Shown here one piece after another: positions 27,253 to 35,906 of a stretch of DNA of 64,000 nt. A program made the translations under genes and the position numbers. A model generated the notes under the pieces. That model was not told the DNA's origin, searched no databases, and was given only the letters and a program-made list of their open reading frames with translations. Numbering within the stretch: the stretch's first letter is position 1; the number at the start of each line of letters is the position of its first letter. The stretch covers positions 1 through 64,000 of the forward strand of contig JAUHYC010000017.1 of the NCBI GenBank assembly GCA_030426685.1. Reading direction: 5' to 3'. The DNA is from Alphaproteobacteria bacterium (lineage in GTDB: Bacteria; Pseudomonadota; Alphaproteobacteria; Rhodobacterales; Rhodobacteraceae).

Positions 27253-28959
27253 TTAGGAACCGGTTTTGCGGTGCCAGTCCGCAATATTCCAAAGCTCGCT
27301 GTCCCAAACGTTCAGGACAACACCACCCAGAGAGTTCGAGTGCGCCGACAGACGGCCACGGTGAACCAGCGGGATCATGCCGCCGTTTTGAACCATGATG
27401 TCGTTCAGCTTTTTCGCGATTTCTGCACGCTGCTCCAGACCGGCGGTTTCGGCCAGCTGACTATGCAGCTTGTCGAACTCTTCGTTGCAGAAGCGGCTGA
27501 TGTTTTCGCCCTGCCACTGTGTATCGGGACGCGGAGCCTTGTCGCAGAGGCCGTTGCCCAGATAGGACTGCGGATCGGTGCCATTGAAGGTGTTCGCGTA
27601 CATCTCAACGTCGGCATAGAACTTCTGGAACGTGTCGGGTGAGCCCGGATCACCACCAAAGAAGACCGATGCGTTGATGTTGCGCAGCTCGGTTTCAACA
27701 CCGATCTGGCTCCACCATTCCTTGATCAGCGCCTGGAAGTCCTGGCGGACAGCGTTGGTCGAGGTCTGGTAGACAATCTTCAGCGGAACGCCGTCTTTTT
27801 CGCGTACGCCGTCGCCGTCGGTATCAACGATGCCAGCGTCATCCAGCAGTTTCTTGGCGCCTTCGATATCCTGCGTGTCGCAAGTCATCGAAGTTGAGTT
27901 GAACGCAGCCGGGGCAGGTACCCAGTTGCAGGTCACTTTACCAGCCTGACCATAGCCAATCTCCACCAGCAGCGGACGGTCGATTGCCATCGACAATGCC
28001 TTGTAGACAGCCGGGTCTTGCAGGAACGGGTGCGGGTGCGCAGCCGTCGAACGCTCACCTTCCGGCAGGTCGGGCGACGGGTTGGTCTGGTTCAGCATGA
28101 TACGCTCGACCAGCGGACCGAAGCCTGCCACCGGAGTACCTTTGCCGCCCTCCTGCATCTGCGCGATCACTTCAGGCGCGAGCTGCAGGTTCCAGGCATA
28201 GTCAAACTCGCCGGTTTCCATGACTGCACGGCCAGCTGCCGTCGCATCGCCGCCACCTTTGAAGGTCACGGTGGCAAAGGCTGGTTTGTTCGGATCACGA
28301 TAGTTATCGTTGGCCGCGAAGGTGATCACGTCGTTCGGCTTGAACTCAGTGACGACAAACGGGCCGGTTCCGATTGGGTTAAAGTTCTGTTCGGTGCACT
28401 CAGGGGCTTTCGCGCCCACGCAATCTGCGAACTGAGCGGCCTGAATGATCGGGCTTTCACCACCGACAAAGGGGCCGTAGGGGAACGGAGTCGGCGCGTC
28501 GAAGGTGACCTTGACAGTCAGATCGTCCACAGCCTCAACCGAGGTAACGCCCTCGAATTTGGTGACCTGCGCGCAGCCGCCTTCGGGATGCATGCAGTAG
28601 TCAGCGGTGAATTTCACGTCCGCCGAGGTGAACGGTGTTCCGTCCGACCAGGTGATTCCCGGCGCGATCTTCCAGGTGATCGAGGTCAGGTCTTCGCTGA
28701 CGCCACCGTTTTCCACGGTCGGGATTTCAGACGCGAGGAACGGGACCATATTGCCGTCCTGGTCGTAGCGCGCCAGAGGTTCAATCACCAATGATGCCGA
28801 TTCCACATCCTTGGTGCCGCCCGACAAGAACGGGTTCAGGATCGACGGTGCCTGCCAGTAAATGATGCTGACATTGCCGTCCGATCCACGCTCGGCCATG
28901 GCCATTGGGGCCATTGCCGTGCTTGCAATCGCACCAAGCAAAAGGGTTTTGATTTTCAT
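27253..28959 (-). CDS. Periplasmic peptide-binding protein of ABC transporter (family 5)
   Basis: A 568-residue extracytoplasmic solute-binding protein of the peptide/nickel family. MKIKTLLLGAIASTAMAPMAMA is a clear signal peptide with cleavage after AMA. The mature part shows the family pattern SASLVIEPLARYDQDGNMVPFLASE, then ITWKIAPGITWSDGTPFTSADV near residue 100. It captures peptides or related compounds for the two permeases encoded downstream. Two adjacent ATGs are possible; the second (28959) is six bases from GGAG. A strong hairpin separates it from the permease genes. Confidence 0.94.
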   Translation of the reverse strand: MKIKTLLLGAIASTAMAPMAMAERGSDGNVSIIYWQAPSILNPFLSGGTKDVESASLVIEPLARYDQDGNMVPFLASEIPTVENGGVSEDLTSITWKIAPGITWSDGTPFTSADVKFTADYCMHPEGGCAQVTKFEGVTSVEAVDDLTVKVTFDAPTPFPYGPFVGGESPIIQAAQFADCVGAKAPECTEQNFNPIGTGPFVVTEFKPNDVITFAANDNYRDPNKPAFATVTFKGGGDATAAGRAVMETGEFDYAWNLQLAPEVIAQMQEGGKGTPVAGFGPLVERIMLNQTNPSPDLPEGERSTAAHPHPFLQDPAVYKALSMAIDRPLLVEIGYGQAGKVTCNWVPAPAAFNSTSMTCDTQDIEGAKKLLDDAGIVDTDGDGVREKDGVPLKIVYQTSTNAVRQDFQALIKEWWSQIGVETELRNINASVFFGGDPGSPDTFQKFYADVEMYANTFNGTDPQSYLGNGLCDKAPRPDTQWQGENISRFCNEEFDKLHSQLAETAGLEQRAEIAKKLNDIMVQNGGMIPLVHRGRLSAHSNSLGGVVLNVWDSELWNIADWHRKTGS

Positions 28960-29174
28960 CATACACTCCATGTTGGACACATTCGTGTCTCGGATTATTC
29001 CGCGATGCCCGCGGATTAAGCGTGGCCGCAATGGGGTGTAGAATGTTGAAAATCAACAATAACGGCAGTCACACTGGCGTGTTTTCCGTCTTCTCCCCAA
29101 AACGGTTACGCGGCGTATCGAAACAGAGTTTTGGAAAATTGCAAGCCTTGCCTTAACGAAAACCGGCAATGGGT

Positions 29175-29203
29175 TTGACTTTTGCCGCTCCCCCGCCTTA
29201 GCG
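29175..29203 (+). promoter_or_regulatory. Possible promoter of the ATPase/M20 operon
   Basis: TTGACT (29175-29180) is followed 17 bases later by TTAGCG (29198-29203), a weak -10. A transcript from here would start near 29210, downstream of the TTG at 29205. This favours the GTG at 29247 as the ATPase start. Confidence 0.35.
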
Positions 29204-29246
29204 TTTGGCACTCAAAAACGAAAAAGCCGCCAAGGGGAGAGCGCGC

Positions 29247-31067
29247 GTGCTGGACCAACCTATTGCCCAGATCAAAAAACTGCGGGTCGAGTTTCAGACC
29301 AAGGACGGTCCGGTGGTCGGGGTCGAGGACGTTTCGTTCGAGGTGAAACCTGGCGAAACCGTCTGTATCGTTGGCGAATCCGGGTCTGGCAAATCGGTAT
29401 CCTCGTTGTCGCTCATGCGGCTGGTTGAGTTCGGCGGCGGCGAGATCGCGGGTGGCGAATTGCTGTTCGATCGGCGTGATGGCGACGAGATGAATCTGGC
29501 GAATGCCGATCAGGATCTGATGAAGCAGATTCGCGGCAATGAGATCGGAATGATCTTTCAGGAGCCGATGACGGCCTTGAATCCCGTGTTCACGGTCGGG
29601 CGCCAGCTAACCGAGGGTCTTCGCATCCACAAGGAAATGTCGAAGGCGCAGGCTGAGGAGCGCGCGCTGGAATTGCTTCGGCAGGTGCGCATCCCCGAGC
29701 CTGAGCGGCGTCTGAAACAATATCCTCACGAACTGTCAGGCGGGATGCGCCAGCGCGTGGTGATCGCCATGGCCATGGCGTGTGAGCCACGACTGCTGAT
29801 CGCGGATGAGCCAACCACCGCGCTGGATGTGACTATTCAGGCCGAGATTTTGGCGCTGATGGACCGGCTTAAGCGTGAAACCGGCACGGCGGTGATGTTC
29901 ATCACCCATGACATGGCTGTGGTTGCGCAGATGGCAGACCGCGTCGTCGTTATGTTCCGCGGCAACAAGGTCGAAGAGGGGACGGTCAGCGAAATTTTCG
30001 AGAACCCTCAGCATGATTATACCAAGGCCCTGCTGGCGGCGGTGCCAAAGCTTGGCGAGATGCAGGGCAAAGCCGCACCCGAGCCGATGAAGCTGCTGGG
30101 TGTGGAAGGTCAAAATATCGCGCCCATCCCTGGTACGGATGAGGTGCTGCTGACGGTCAAGAACCTGACTACGCGGTTTCCGGTCAAGGGTGGATTGCTG
30201 CGCCGGACCATTTCAAATGTGCATGCAGTCGAAGATGTCTCGTTTACCCTGAACCGGGGGCAAACCCTGAGCCTTGTGGGCGAGTCGGGGTGCGGCAAAT
30301 CCTCGGCTGGGCGCTCTATTCTGCGGTTGGTCGAACCGATGTCGGGCGAGGTCAATCTGGACGGCGTCGATATCATGAAGCTGGATCAGGCCGGTCTGCG
30401 CAAGGCGCGGCTGGACATGCAGATGATCTTTCAGGACCCGTTCGCCTCGCTAAACCCGCAGATGCAGTTGGTTGACCAAGTGGCCGAACCAATGCGCAAC
30501 TATGGGGTCGCCTCTGGATCCGAATTGCAGGATCGTGTGGCGCAATTGTTCGACAAGGTGCAATTGCCGCGCAGTTTCATGCGCCGTTTCCCGCATGAGA
30601 TGTCGGGCGGCCAGCGCCAGCGAATCGCCATTGCGCGGGCTCTGGCCTTGAATCCCAAGCTGATCATTGCGGATGAGGCTGTTTCGGCACTGGACGTTTC
30701 GGTTCAGGCGCAGGTGCTGAACCTGATGATGGAGCTGCAATCGGAACTGAACCTCAGCTACCTGTTCATCAGCCACGACATGGCCGTGGTCGAGCGTGTC
30801 AGCCACCATGTCGGCGTGATGTATCTGGGTCGTATCGTCGAACTGGGCCCGCGCGCGCGGGTGTTCGAGAACCCTCAACATGCGTATACGCAAGCGCTGA
30901 TGAAGGCGGTGCCGATTGCCGATCCGAACAAACGAAAGTCTGAAAAAGACCTGAATTTCAAACCGATACCGTCGCCAATTCATCCGATCGGCTACACGCC
31001 GGAGCCATCGCAGTACAATGAGATTGAACCGGGCCATTTCGTATTGACCACCGACAGCGGGTACTGA
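29247..31067 (+). CDS. Fused double ATPase of the peptide ABC transporter (DppD-DppF type)
   Basis: A 606-residue protein with two complete ABC ATPase domains. The first has Walker A GESGSGKS, signature LSGGMRQRV and Walker [10 protein letters not shown]. The second has [17 protein letters not shown] and LIIADEAVS. Each is followed by the short oligopeptide/dipeptide C-terminal extension. In many species these are two genes (DppD and DppF), so this is the fused form. It should energise the permeases encoded divergently on the other side of the intergenic region. The GTG at 29247 has GGGGAG eight bases upstream; an upstream in-frame TTG at 29205 is less likely. Confidence 0.93.
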   Translation: MLDQPIAQIKKLRVEFQTKDGPVVGVEDVSFEVKPGETVCIVGESGSGKSVSSLSLMRLVEFGGGEIAGGELLFDRRDGDEMNLANADQDLMKQIRGNEIGMIFQEPMTALNPVFTVGRQLTEGLRIHKEMSKAQAEERALELLRQVRIPEPERRLKQYPHELSGGMRQRVVIAMAMACEPRLLIADEPTTALDVTIQAEILALMDRLKRETGTAVMFITHDMAVVAQMADRVVVMFRGNKVEEGTVSEIFENPQHDYTKALLAAVPKLGEMQGKAAPEPMKLLGVEGQNIAPIPGTDEVLLTVKNLTTRFPVKGGLLRRTISNVHAVEDVSFTLNRGQTLSLVGESGCGKSSAGRSILRLVEPMSGEVNLDGVDIMKLDQAGLRKARLDMQMIFQDPFASLNPQMQLVDQVAEPMRNYGVASGSELQDRVAQLFDKVQLPRSFMRRFPHEMSGGQRQRIAIARALALNPKLIIADEAVSALDVSVQAQVLNLMMELQSELNLSYLFISHDMAVVERVSHHVGVMYLGRIVELGPRARVFENPQHAYTQALMKAVPIADPNKRKSEKDLNFKPIPSPIHPIGYTPEPSQYNEIEPGHFVLTTDSGY

Positions 31068-31072
31068 TCCCG

Positions 31073-32239
31073 ATGGCTGAACGCCTGACCCCGCTGGAGA
31101 TCATGACCAAACTGATCTCATTCCCGACAGTAAGCCGCGATAGCAACCTGCCTCTGGTGGACTGGGTCGAGGATTATCTGCGCAGCCACGGGATTGAGGC
31201 GCATCGTTGGCCTGACCCGGAGCAACCGCACAAAGCGGCGTTGGTTGCCCATGTCGGTCCCTGGGAAGAAGGCGCAGTTGTGTTGTCCGGTCACACGGAC
31301 GTCGTGCCCGTGGACGGCCAGCCCTGGGACACCGACCCCTTCACCGTGACCGAGAAAGACGGCAAGTATTTCGGGCGTGGCACCTGCGACATGAAAGGCT
31401 TTGACGCGTTGGCGATCTGGGCGCTGGTTGAGGCGCATCATGCAGGCGTCAAACGTCCGCTGCAACTGGCGCTGAGCTTTGACGAAGAGGTCGGTTGCAC
31501 CGGCGCCCCGCCCATGATCGTTGCGATGCAGAAGGTGCTGCCCAAAGGCTCGGCCGTCATCGTAGGCGAACCATCGGTGATGCAGGCCGTCACGGGCCAC
31601 AAGGGCGGGTTCGGCTATGACACGCATGTGGTTGGGTTCGAGGTTCACAGTTCGATCATGCACACGGGTGTGAACGCGATCATGGAGGCTGCGCCGCTGA
31701 TCGACTGGGCCAACAAGCGCAATGCCGAGAACAGGGCGGCGCAGCCATCGGATATGGCCTCAGTTTTCAATCCGCCCTGGACGACCTGTCACGTTGGGAT
31801 GATCGAAGGCGGCACAGCGCATAACATCACCGCCAAAGACTGTCGCTTCATGATGGATTTCCGCGTGGTGCCGGGCGAGAGCGCGGCGCAGTGGCGCGCA
31901 GCCTATCTCGATCAGGTGCGTCAGGTTGAGGCGCGGATGCAGACGGTTCATCCGGAGACCCGGATTGATGTAACTGACCGTTTTGCAGTCCCCGCCCTGG
32001 TGCCCGAAAATGAGGGCGAGGCAGAGATGCTGGTGCGATCCCTGACCGGTGACAATGCCAGCCATGTCGTCAGCTATGGCACAGAAGCCGGGCAGTTTCA
32101 GGAGGCCGGGTATTCTGCCGTGATCTGCGGACCGGGGGATATCGCTCAGGCGCATCAACCCAATGAATTTATTGAGATTGCCCAGTTCAACCAAGGTCAT
32201 ACATTTATGGAGCGTCTGATAAAGAGGCTGAGCCAGTAA
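31073..32239 (+). CDS. argE: Acetylornithine deacetylase (M20 family)
   Basis: A 388-residue zinc hydrolase. The metal-binding elements LSGHTDVVPVDGQPW, GRGTCDMKGFDA and DEEVGCTGAP are the ArgE signature and occur in order. ArgE releases acetate from N-acetylornithine; in this context, next to a peptide importer and amidohydrolases, it could act on other N-acylated amino acids. It starts five bases after the ATPase stop and is evidently in the same operon. Because many bacteria make ornithine with ArgJ, a catabolic role is possible; that is inference. Confidence 0.88.
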   Translation: MAERLTPLEIMTKLISFPTVSRDSNLPLVDWVEDYLRSHGIEAHRWPDPEQPHKAALVAHVGPWEEGAVVLSGHTDVVPVDGQPWDTDPFTVTEKDGKYFGRGTCDMKGFDALAIWALVEAHHAGVKRPLQLALSFDEEVGCTGAPPMIVAMQKVLPKGSAVIVGEPSVMQAVTGHKGGFGYDTHVVGFEVHSSIMHTGVNAIMEAAPLIDWANKRNAENRAAQPSDMASVFNPPWTTCHVGMIEGGTAHNITAKDCRFMMDFRVVPGESAAQWRAAYLDQVRQVEARMQTVHPETRIDVTDRFAVPALVPENEGEAEMLVRSLTGDNASHVVSYGTEAGQFQEAGYSAVICGPGDIAQAHQPNEFIEIAQFNQGHTFMERLIKRLSQ

Positions 32240-32260
32240 CGCCGCAGAGGGAGACCGAAA

Positions 32261-33427
32261 ATGCCCGTCAAGAACCGTCTTGCCGAAATGCATGGCGAAA
32301 TTACCAAGTGGCGTCGCCATCTGCATATGCACCCCGAGTTGATGTATGACGTCGAAGAAACGGCGGGGTTTGTCGTTGACCGGCTGAAAGAGTTCGGTGT
32401 CGATGAGATCACGCCGGGGATCGGCAAGACCGGCGTGGTGGCGGTGATCAGGGGCCGTAAGGATACCAGGGGCCGCGTTATCGGACTGCGCGCCGACATG
32501 GATGCACTGCCGATCGAAGAGGCGACAGGGCTGGACTATGCCTCGACCGTTTCGGGCAAGATGCACGCCTGCGGGCATGACGGCCATACCTCGATGTTGC
32601 TGGGGGCGGCGCAGTATCTTGCCGAGACGCGGAACTTCGACGGCACCGTTGTGCTGATCTTCCAACCGGCGGAAGAGGGCGGCGCGGGTGGTCTGGCCAT
32701 GTGTCAGGACGGGTTGATGGAGCGTTGGGGCATCCAGGAAGTATATGGCATGCACAACATGCCCGGTTTGCCGGTTGGTGAATTTGCCATTCGACCCGGT
32801 GCGCTGCTGGCTTCGTCCGATGAGTTCGAGATTGTTGTCACCGGCAAGGGTGGCCACGCTGCGGCTCCACATGAGGCCGTGGATACAACGCTGGTTGCGT
32901 CACATATTGTCGTTGCACTGCAATCGGTTGTGTCGCGTACCGTCGATCCGATCAAACGTGTTGTGCTGACGGTGGGCACGTTTGAGACGGACAGTGCCGC
33001 CTCGAACGTGATTGCCCATACGGTGCGCTTGCAGGGAACGGTTCGCACGCTTGACCCCGAGTATCGCAAGATCGCGGAGGAGCGCGTACGCCGGATCGCG
33101 GAAGACACGGCCTCGGCCTTTGGGGCGACGGCTGAAATGACTTGGACGCCCGGATATCCGGTGACGATGAATTCTGAGGCAGAAACCACCTACGCCGCCG
33201 AGGCGGCTGCGGCGGTGGCAGGCAAGGTCAATGACAGTGCCGATCCGATCATGCCATCAGAAGATTTCGCCTACATGCTTGAAGAACGGCCCGGCGCCTA
33301 CATCTTTATCGGGAACGGGGATACGGCCATGTGCCATCACCCAGAATACAATTTCGACGACGACACCATTCCCGCCGGTTGCAGCTGGTTCGCTGAGTTG
33401 GTGGAGCGACGATTGCCCGTCGCATAA
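32261..33427 (+). CDS. M20-family amidohydrolase (hippurate hydrolase-like), paralogue 1
   Basis: A 388-residue metallo-amidohydrolase of the aminoacylase/hippuricase/IAA-amino-acid-hydrolase group. It has GLRADMDALPIEE, the di-metal motif MHACGHDGHT, FQPAEEGGAGG and the dimerisation-domain GGHAAAPHEAVD. Such enzymes remove the acyl group from N-acyl amino acids. It is the most divergent of three tandem paralogues: the second and third share nearly identical N-termini, while this one differs at many positions. It is the second hydrolase in the operon, 21 bases after argE. Confidence 0.92.
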   Translation: MPVKNRLAEMHGEITKWRRHLHMHPELMYDVEETAGFVVDRLKEFGVDEITPGIGKTGVVAVIRGRKDTRGRVIGLRADMDALPIEEATGLDYASTVSGKMHACGHDGHTSMLLGAAQYLAETRNFDGTVVLIFQPAEEGGAGGLAMCQDGLMERWGIQEVYGMHNMPGLPVGEFAIRPGALLASSDEFEIVVTGKGGHAAAPHEAVDTTLVASHIVVALQSVVSRTVDPIKRVVLTVGTFETDSAASNVIAHTVRLQGTVRTLDPEYRKIAEERVRRIAEDTASAFGATAEMTWTPGYPVTMNSEAETTYAAEAAAAVAGKVNDSADPIMPSEDFAYMLEERPGAYIFIGNGDTAMCHHPEYNFDDDTIPAGCSWFAELVERRLPVA

Positions 33428-33441
33428 ACAGGAAGAGTGAC

Positions 33442-34605
33442 ATGCCGATCAAAAACCGATTTGCTGAGATGCACGCAGAAATCACCGGCTGGCGGCGCGA
33501 CATTCACCAACATCCCGAGATACTTTACGAGACTCATCGCACCAGCGCTCTGGTTGCTGAAAAGCTGACGGAATTTGGATGTGACGAGGTGGTGACCGGC
33601 ATTGGCCGAACCGGTGTTGTGGGTGTGATCAAAGGCAAAACTGACACTCAGGGTCGCGTGATCGGTCTGCGCGCGGATATGGATGCCCTGCCGATGCAGG
33701 AGCAGACCGGGCTGGATTATGCCTCGAAAACCGAAGGTGCGATGCACGCCTGCGGGCATGACGGGCATACGGCGATGGTGTTGGGCGCTGCGAAATACCT
33801 GAGCGAGACGCGCAATTTCGATGGCACAGCGATCGTCATTTTCCAACCGGCAGAAGAAGGCGGCAACGGGGCCGAGGCCATGTGCAGGGATGGCCTGATG
33901 GACCGTTTCGGCATTCAGGAAGTTTACGCCATGCACAATGTGCCGGGCCTGCCGACGGGTCAGTTCGCCATCCGCTCCGGACCACTGCTGGCTGCGGCGG
34001 ATGAGTTTGATATTCATTTGGAGGCCCGCGGCGGGCATGCGGCCAAACCGCATGAGACGATCGACACGACGGTGATGTTGTCTCAGTTGATTGTGGCCTT
34101 GCAGACCATCGTGTCTCGTAATGCCGATCCTGTTTTGCAGGCGGTTGTGTCGGTGACTTCCGTTGAAACCTCGTCCAAGGCGTTCAATGTGATTCCGCAA
34201 TCTGCGCAGGTGCGCGGCACGGTGCGCACCCATTCCAATGAAATGCGCGACCTGATCGAGCAACGGTTGAATGAGGTTGTGCAGGGCATTGCCGGTACCT
34301 TCGGCGGTACTGCCAAGGTCGCGTATAAACGCGGCGTTCCGGTCACGATAAATGCTGCAGAGCAGACAGGTTATGCCACCGAAGCCGCCGTTTCCGTAGG
34401 CGGAAGCTGTGGCGAGGCACCGATGGTGATGGGCGGCGAGGATTTCTCGTTCATGTTGGAAGAGCGTCCCGGAGCTTTCATCATACTGGGCAATGGTGAC
34501 AGCGCCGGGCTGCACCACCCCGAATACAATTTCAACGACGAAATCATCCCGATGGGATGTTCGTGGTTTGCGGAAATGGTCGAGCGCCGGATGCCGGCCG
34601 CTTGA
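33442..34605 (+). CDS. M20-family amidohydrolase, paralogue 2
   Basis: A 387-residue enzyme of the same family and layout: GLRADMDALPMQEQ, MHACGHDGHT, FQPAEEGGNGAEAM and RGGHAAKPHETIDT. It begins MPIKNRFAEMHAEITGWRRD, almost the same as the following paralogue. The two also share the stretch that runs from THRTSALVA through FGCDEVVTGIGRTGVVG. The product is cytoplasmic, with no signal peptide. It starts 14 bases after paralogue 1 and belongs to the same transcription unit. Specificity is unknown; divergence in the loops after the GGHAAKP element may distinguish substrates. Confidence 0.92.
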   Translation: MPIKNRFAEMHAEITGWRRDIHQHPEILYETHRTSALVAEKLTEFGCDEVVTGIGRTGVVGVIKGKTDTQGRVIGLRADMDALPMQEQTGLDYASKTEGAMHACGHDGHTAMVLGAAKYLSETRNFDGTAIVIFQPAEEGGNGAEAMCRDGLMDRFGIQEVYAMHNVPGLPTGQFAIRSGPLLAAADEFDIHLEARGGHAAKPHETIDTTVMLSQLIVALQTIVSRNADPVLQAVVSVTSVETSSKAFNVIPQSAQVRGTVRTHSNEMRDLIEQRLNEVVQGIAGTFGGTAKVAYKRGVPVTINAAEQTGYATEAAVSVGGSCGEAPMVMGGEDFSFMLEERPGAFIILGNGDSAGLHHPEYNFNDEIIPMGCSWFAEMVERRMPAA

Positions 34606-34622
34606 GTTAGGAGAGAGAAGAT

Positions 34623-35786
34623 ATGCCAGTTAAGAACCGCTTTGCCGAGTTGCAGGCCGAGATCACCGAATGGCGACGGGATATTCATGAAAACCCTGAG
34701 ATTCTGTTCGAAACCCACCGCACCAGCGCTCTGGTTGCGGACAAGCTGAAAGAATTTGGCTGTGACGAGGTGGTTACAGGGATCGGACGCACCGGCGTTG
34801 TCGGTGTAATCAAAGGTAAGTCTGACTCAAGAGGCAAGGTGATTGGCCTGCGGGCTGATATGGATGCGCTGCCGATTCACGAGGCGACGGGGCTGGACTA
34901 TGCCTCGAAAACCGATGGAGCAATGCATGCCTGCGGTCACGATGGTCATACGGCAATGTTGCTTGGGGCGGCCAAATACCTTTCTGAGACGCGCAATTTT
35001 GACGGGACGGTTGTGGTGATCTTCCAGCCTGCCGAAGAGGGCGGTGGCGGCGGCCGTGAGATGTGTGAAGATGGTATGATGGATCGCTGGAACATTCAGG
35101 AAGTCTATGGGATGCACAATTGGCCGGGACGTCCGGTAGGCAGCTTCTCCATTCGTCCGGGTTCGTTCTTTGCAGCGACTGATCAGTTCGATATCACGTT
35201 TGAAGGCCGCGGTGGCCACGCGGCGAAGCCGCATGAAACGGTAGACACCACAGTCATGACCGCGCAGGCCGTACTGGCCTTGCAGACCATCGCATCGCGC
35301 AATGCGGACCCGATCGACCAGGTGGTAGTATCCGTCACGTCATTCGAGACGTCCTCGAAGGCGTTCAACGTCATTCCGCAGACAGTGCAGATCAAAGGTA
35401 CCGTGCGTACCATGAGCAAAGAGATGCGCGATCTGGCAGAGGTGCGGATCACCGAGATTTGCAACGGGGTGGCCGCAACCTTTGGCGGCACGGCGGATGT
35501 GACCTATATCCGGGGCTATCCGGTCATGGTGAACAGCGACGAACAGACCGATTTTGCGGCTGATGTCGCGCGTTCGGTATCTGGCGCTTGTGATGAGGCA
35601 CCGTTGGTCATGGGTGGTGAGGATTTCGCCTTTATGCTCGAAGAACGTCCGGGGGCATACATTCTGGTGGGCAATGGCGATACCGCAATGGTGCACCACC
35701 CCGAGTACAACTTTAACGACGAAGCCATTCCTGCGGGATGCAGTTGGTGGGCTGAGATTGTTGAGCAAAGGATGCCCGCGGCCTGA
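34623..35786 (+). CDS. M20-family amidohydrolase, paralogue 3
   Basis: A 387-residue enzyme with the same metal motif MHACGHDGHT and FQPAEEGGGGGREM. It is very close to paralogue 2, so the pair is probably the most recent duplication in the row. One visible difference is NWPGRPVGSFSIRPGSFFAATDQ where paralogue 2 has NVPGLPTGQFAIRSG. This segment precedes the dimerisation domain and could affect the substrate pocket. It is the last gene of the operon; a large hairpin element follows its stop by about 20 bases. Confidence 0.92.
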   Translation: MPVKNRFAELQAEITEWRRDIHENPEILFETHRTSALVADKLKEFGCDEVVTGIGRTGVVGVIKGKSDSRGKVIGLRADMDALPIHEATGLDYASKTDGAMHACGHDGHTAMLLGAAKYLSETRNFDGTVVVIFQPAEEGGGGGREMCEDGMMDRWNIQEVYGMHNWPGRPVGSFSIRPGSFFAATDQFDITFEGRGGHAAKPHETVDTTVMTAQAVLALQTIASRNADPIDQVVVSVTSFETSSKAFNVIPQTVQIKGTVRTMSKEMRDLAEVRITEICNGVAATFGGTADVTYIRGYPVMVNSDEQTDFAADVARSVSGACDEAPLVMGGEDFAFMLEERPGAYILVGNGDTAMVHHPEYNFNDEAIPAGCSWWAEIVEQRMPAA

Positions 35787-35804
35787 ATTGAGGGTCGGGA
35801 GAGA

Positions 35805-35884
35805 GGAGCCAGCTTCGTCGCCATTGGTGCTCGAACCAATGGCGCAACAATGGCGGCTCCCCGCTATGTTTTTGGCCAGATGAA
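35805..35884. repeat. Nested hairpin plus dispersed intergenic tail, copy 2
   Basis: An outer stem GGAGCC (35805-35810) / GGCTCC (35855-35860) encloses a perfect ten-base inner stem CGCCATTGGT / ACCAATGGCG (35819-35844). The tail TATGTTTTTGGCCAGATGAA (35865-35884) matches the one at 22161-22178. It may terminate the amidohydrolase operon, with the T-run in the tail; the tail similarity marks it as a repeated element. Confidence 0.5.
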
Positions 35885-35906
35885 GATGGATCCCTGCGCG
35901 GAATGG

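Noticed and set aside
32261..35786. Three tandem similar genes as a possible assembly artefact or mobile duplication
   Set aside because: The copies differ at many codons, each has its own spacer and ribosome site, and no direct repeats or transposase flank them, so true old paralogues are more likely.
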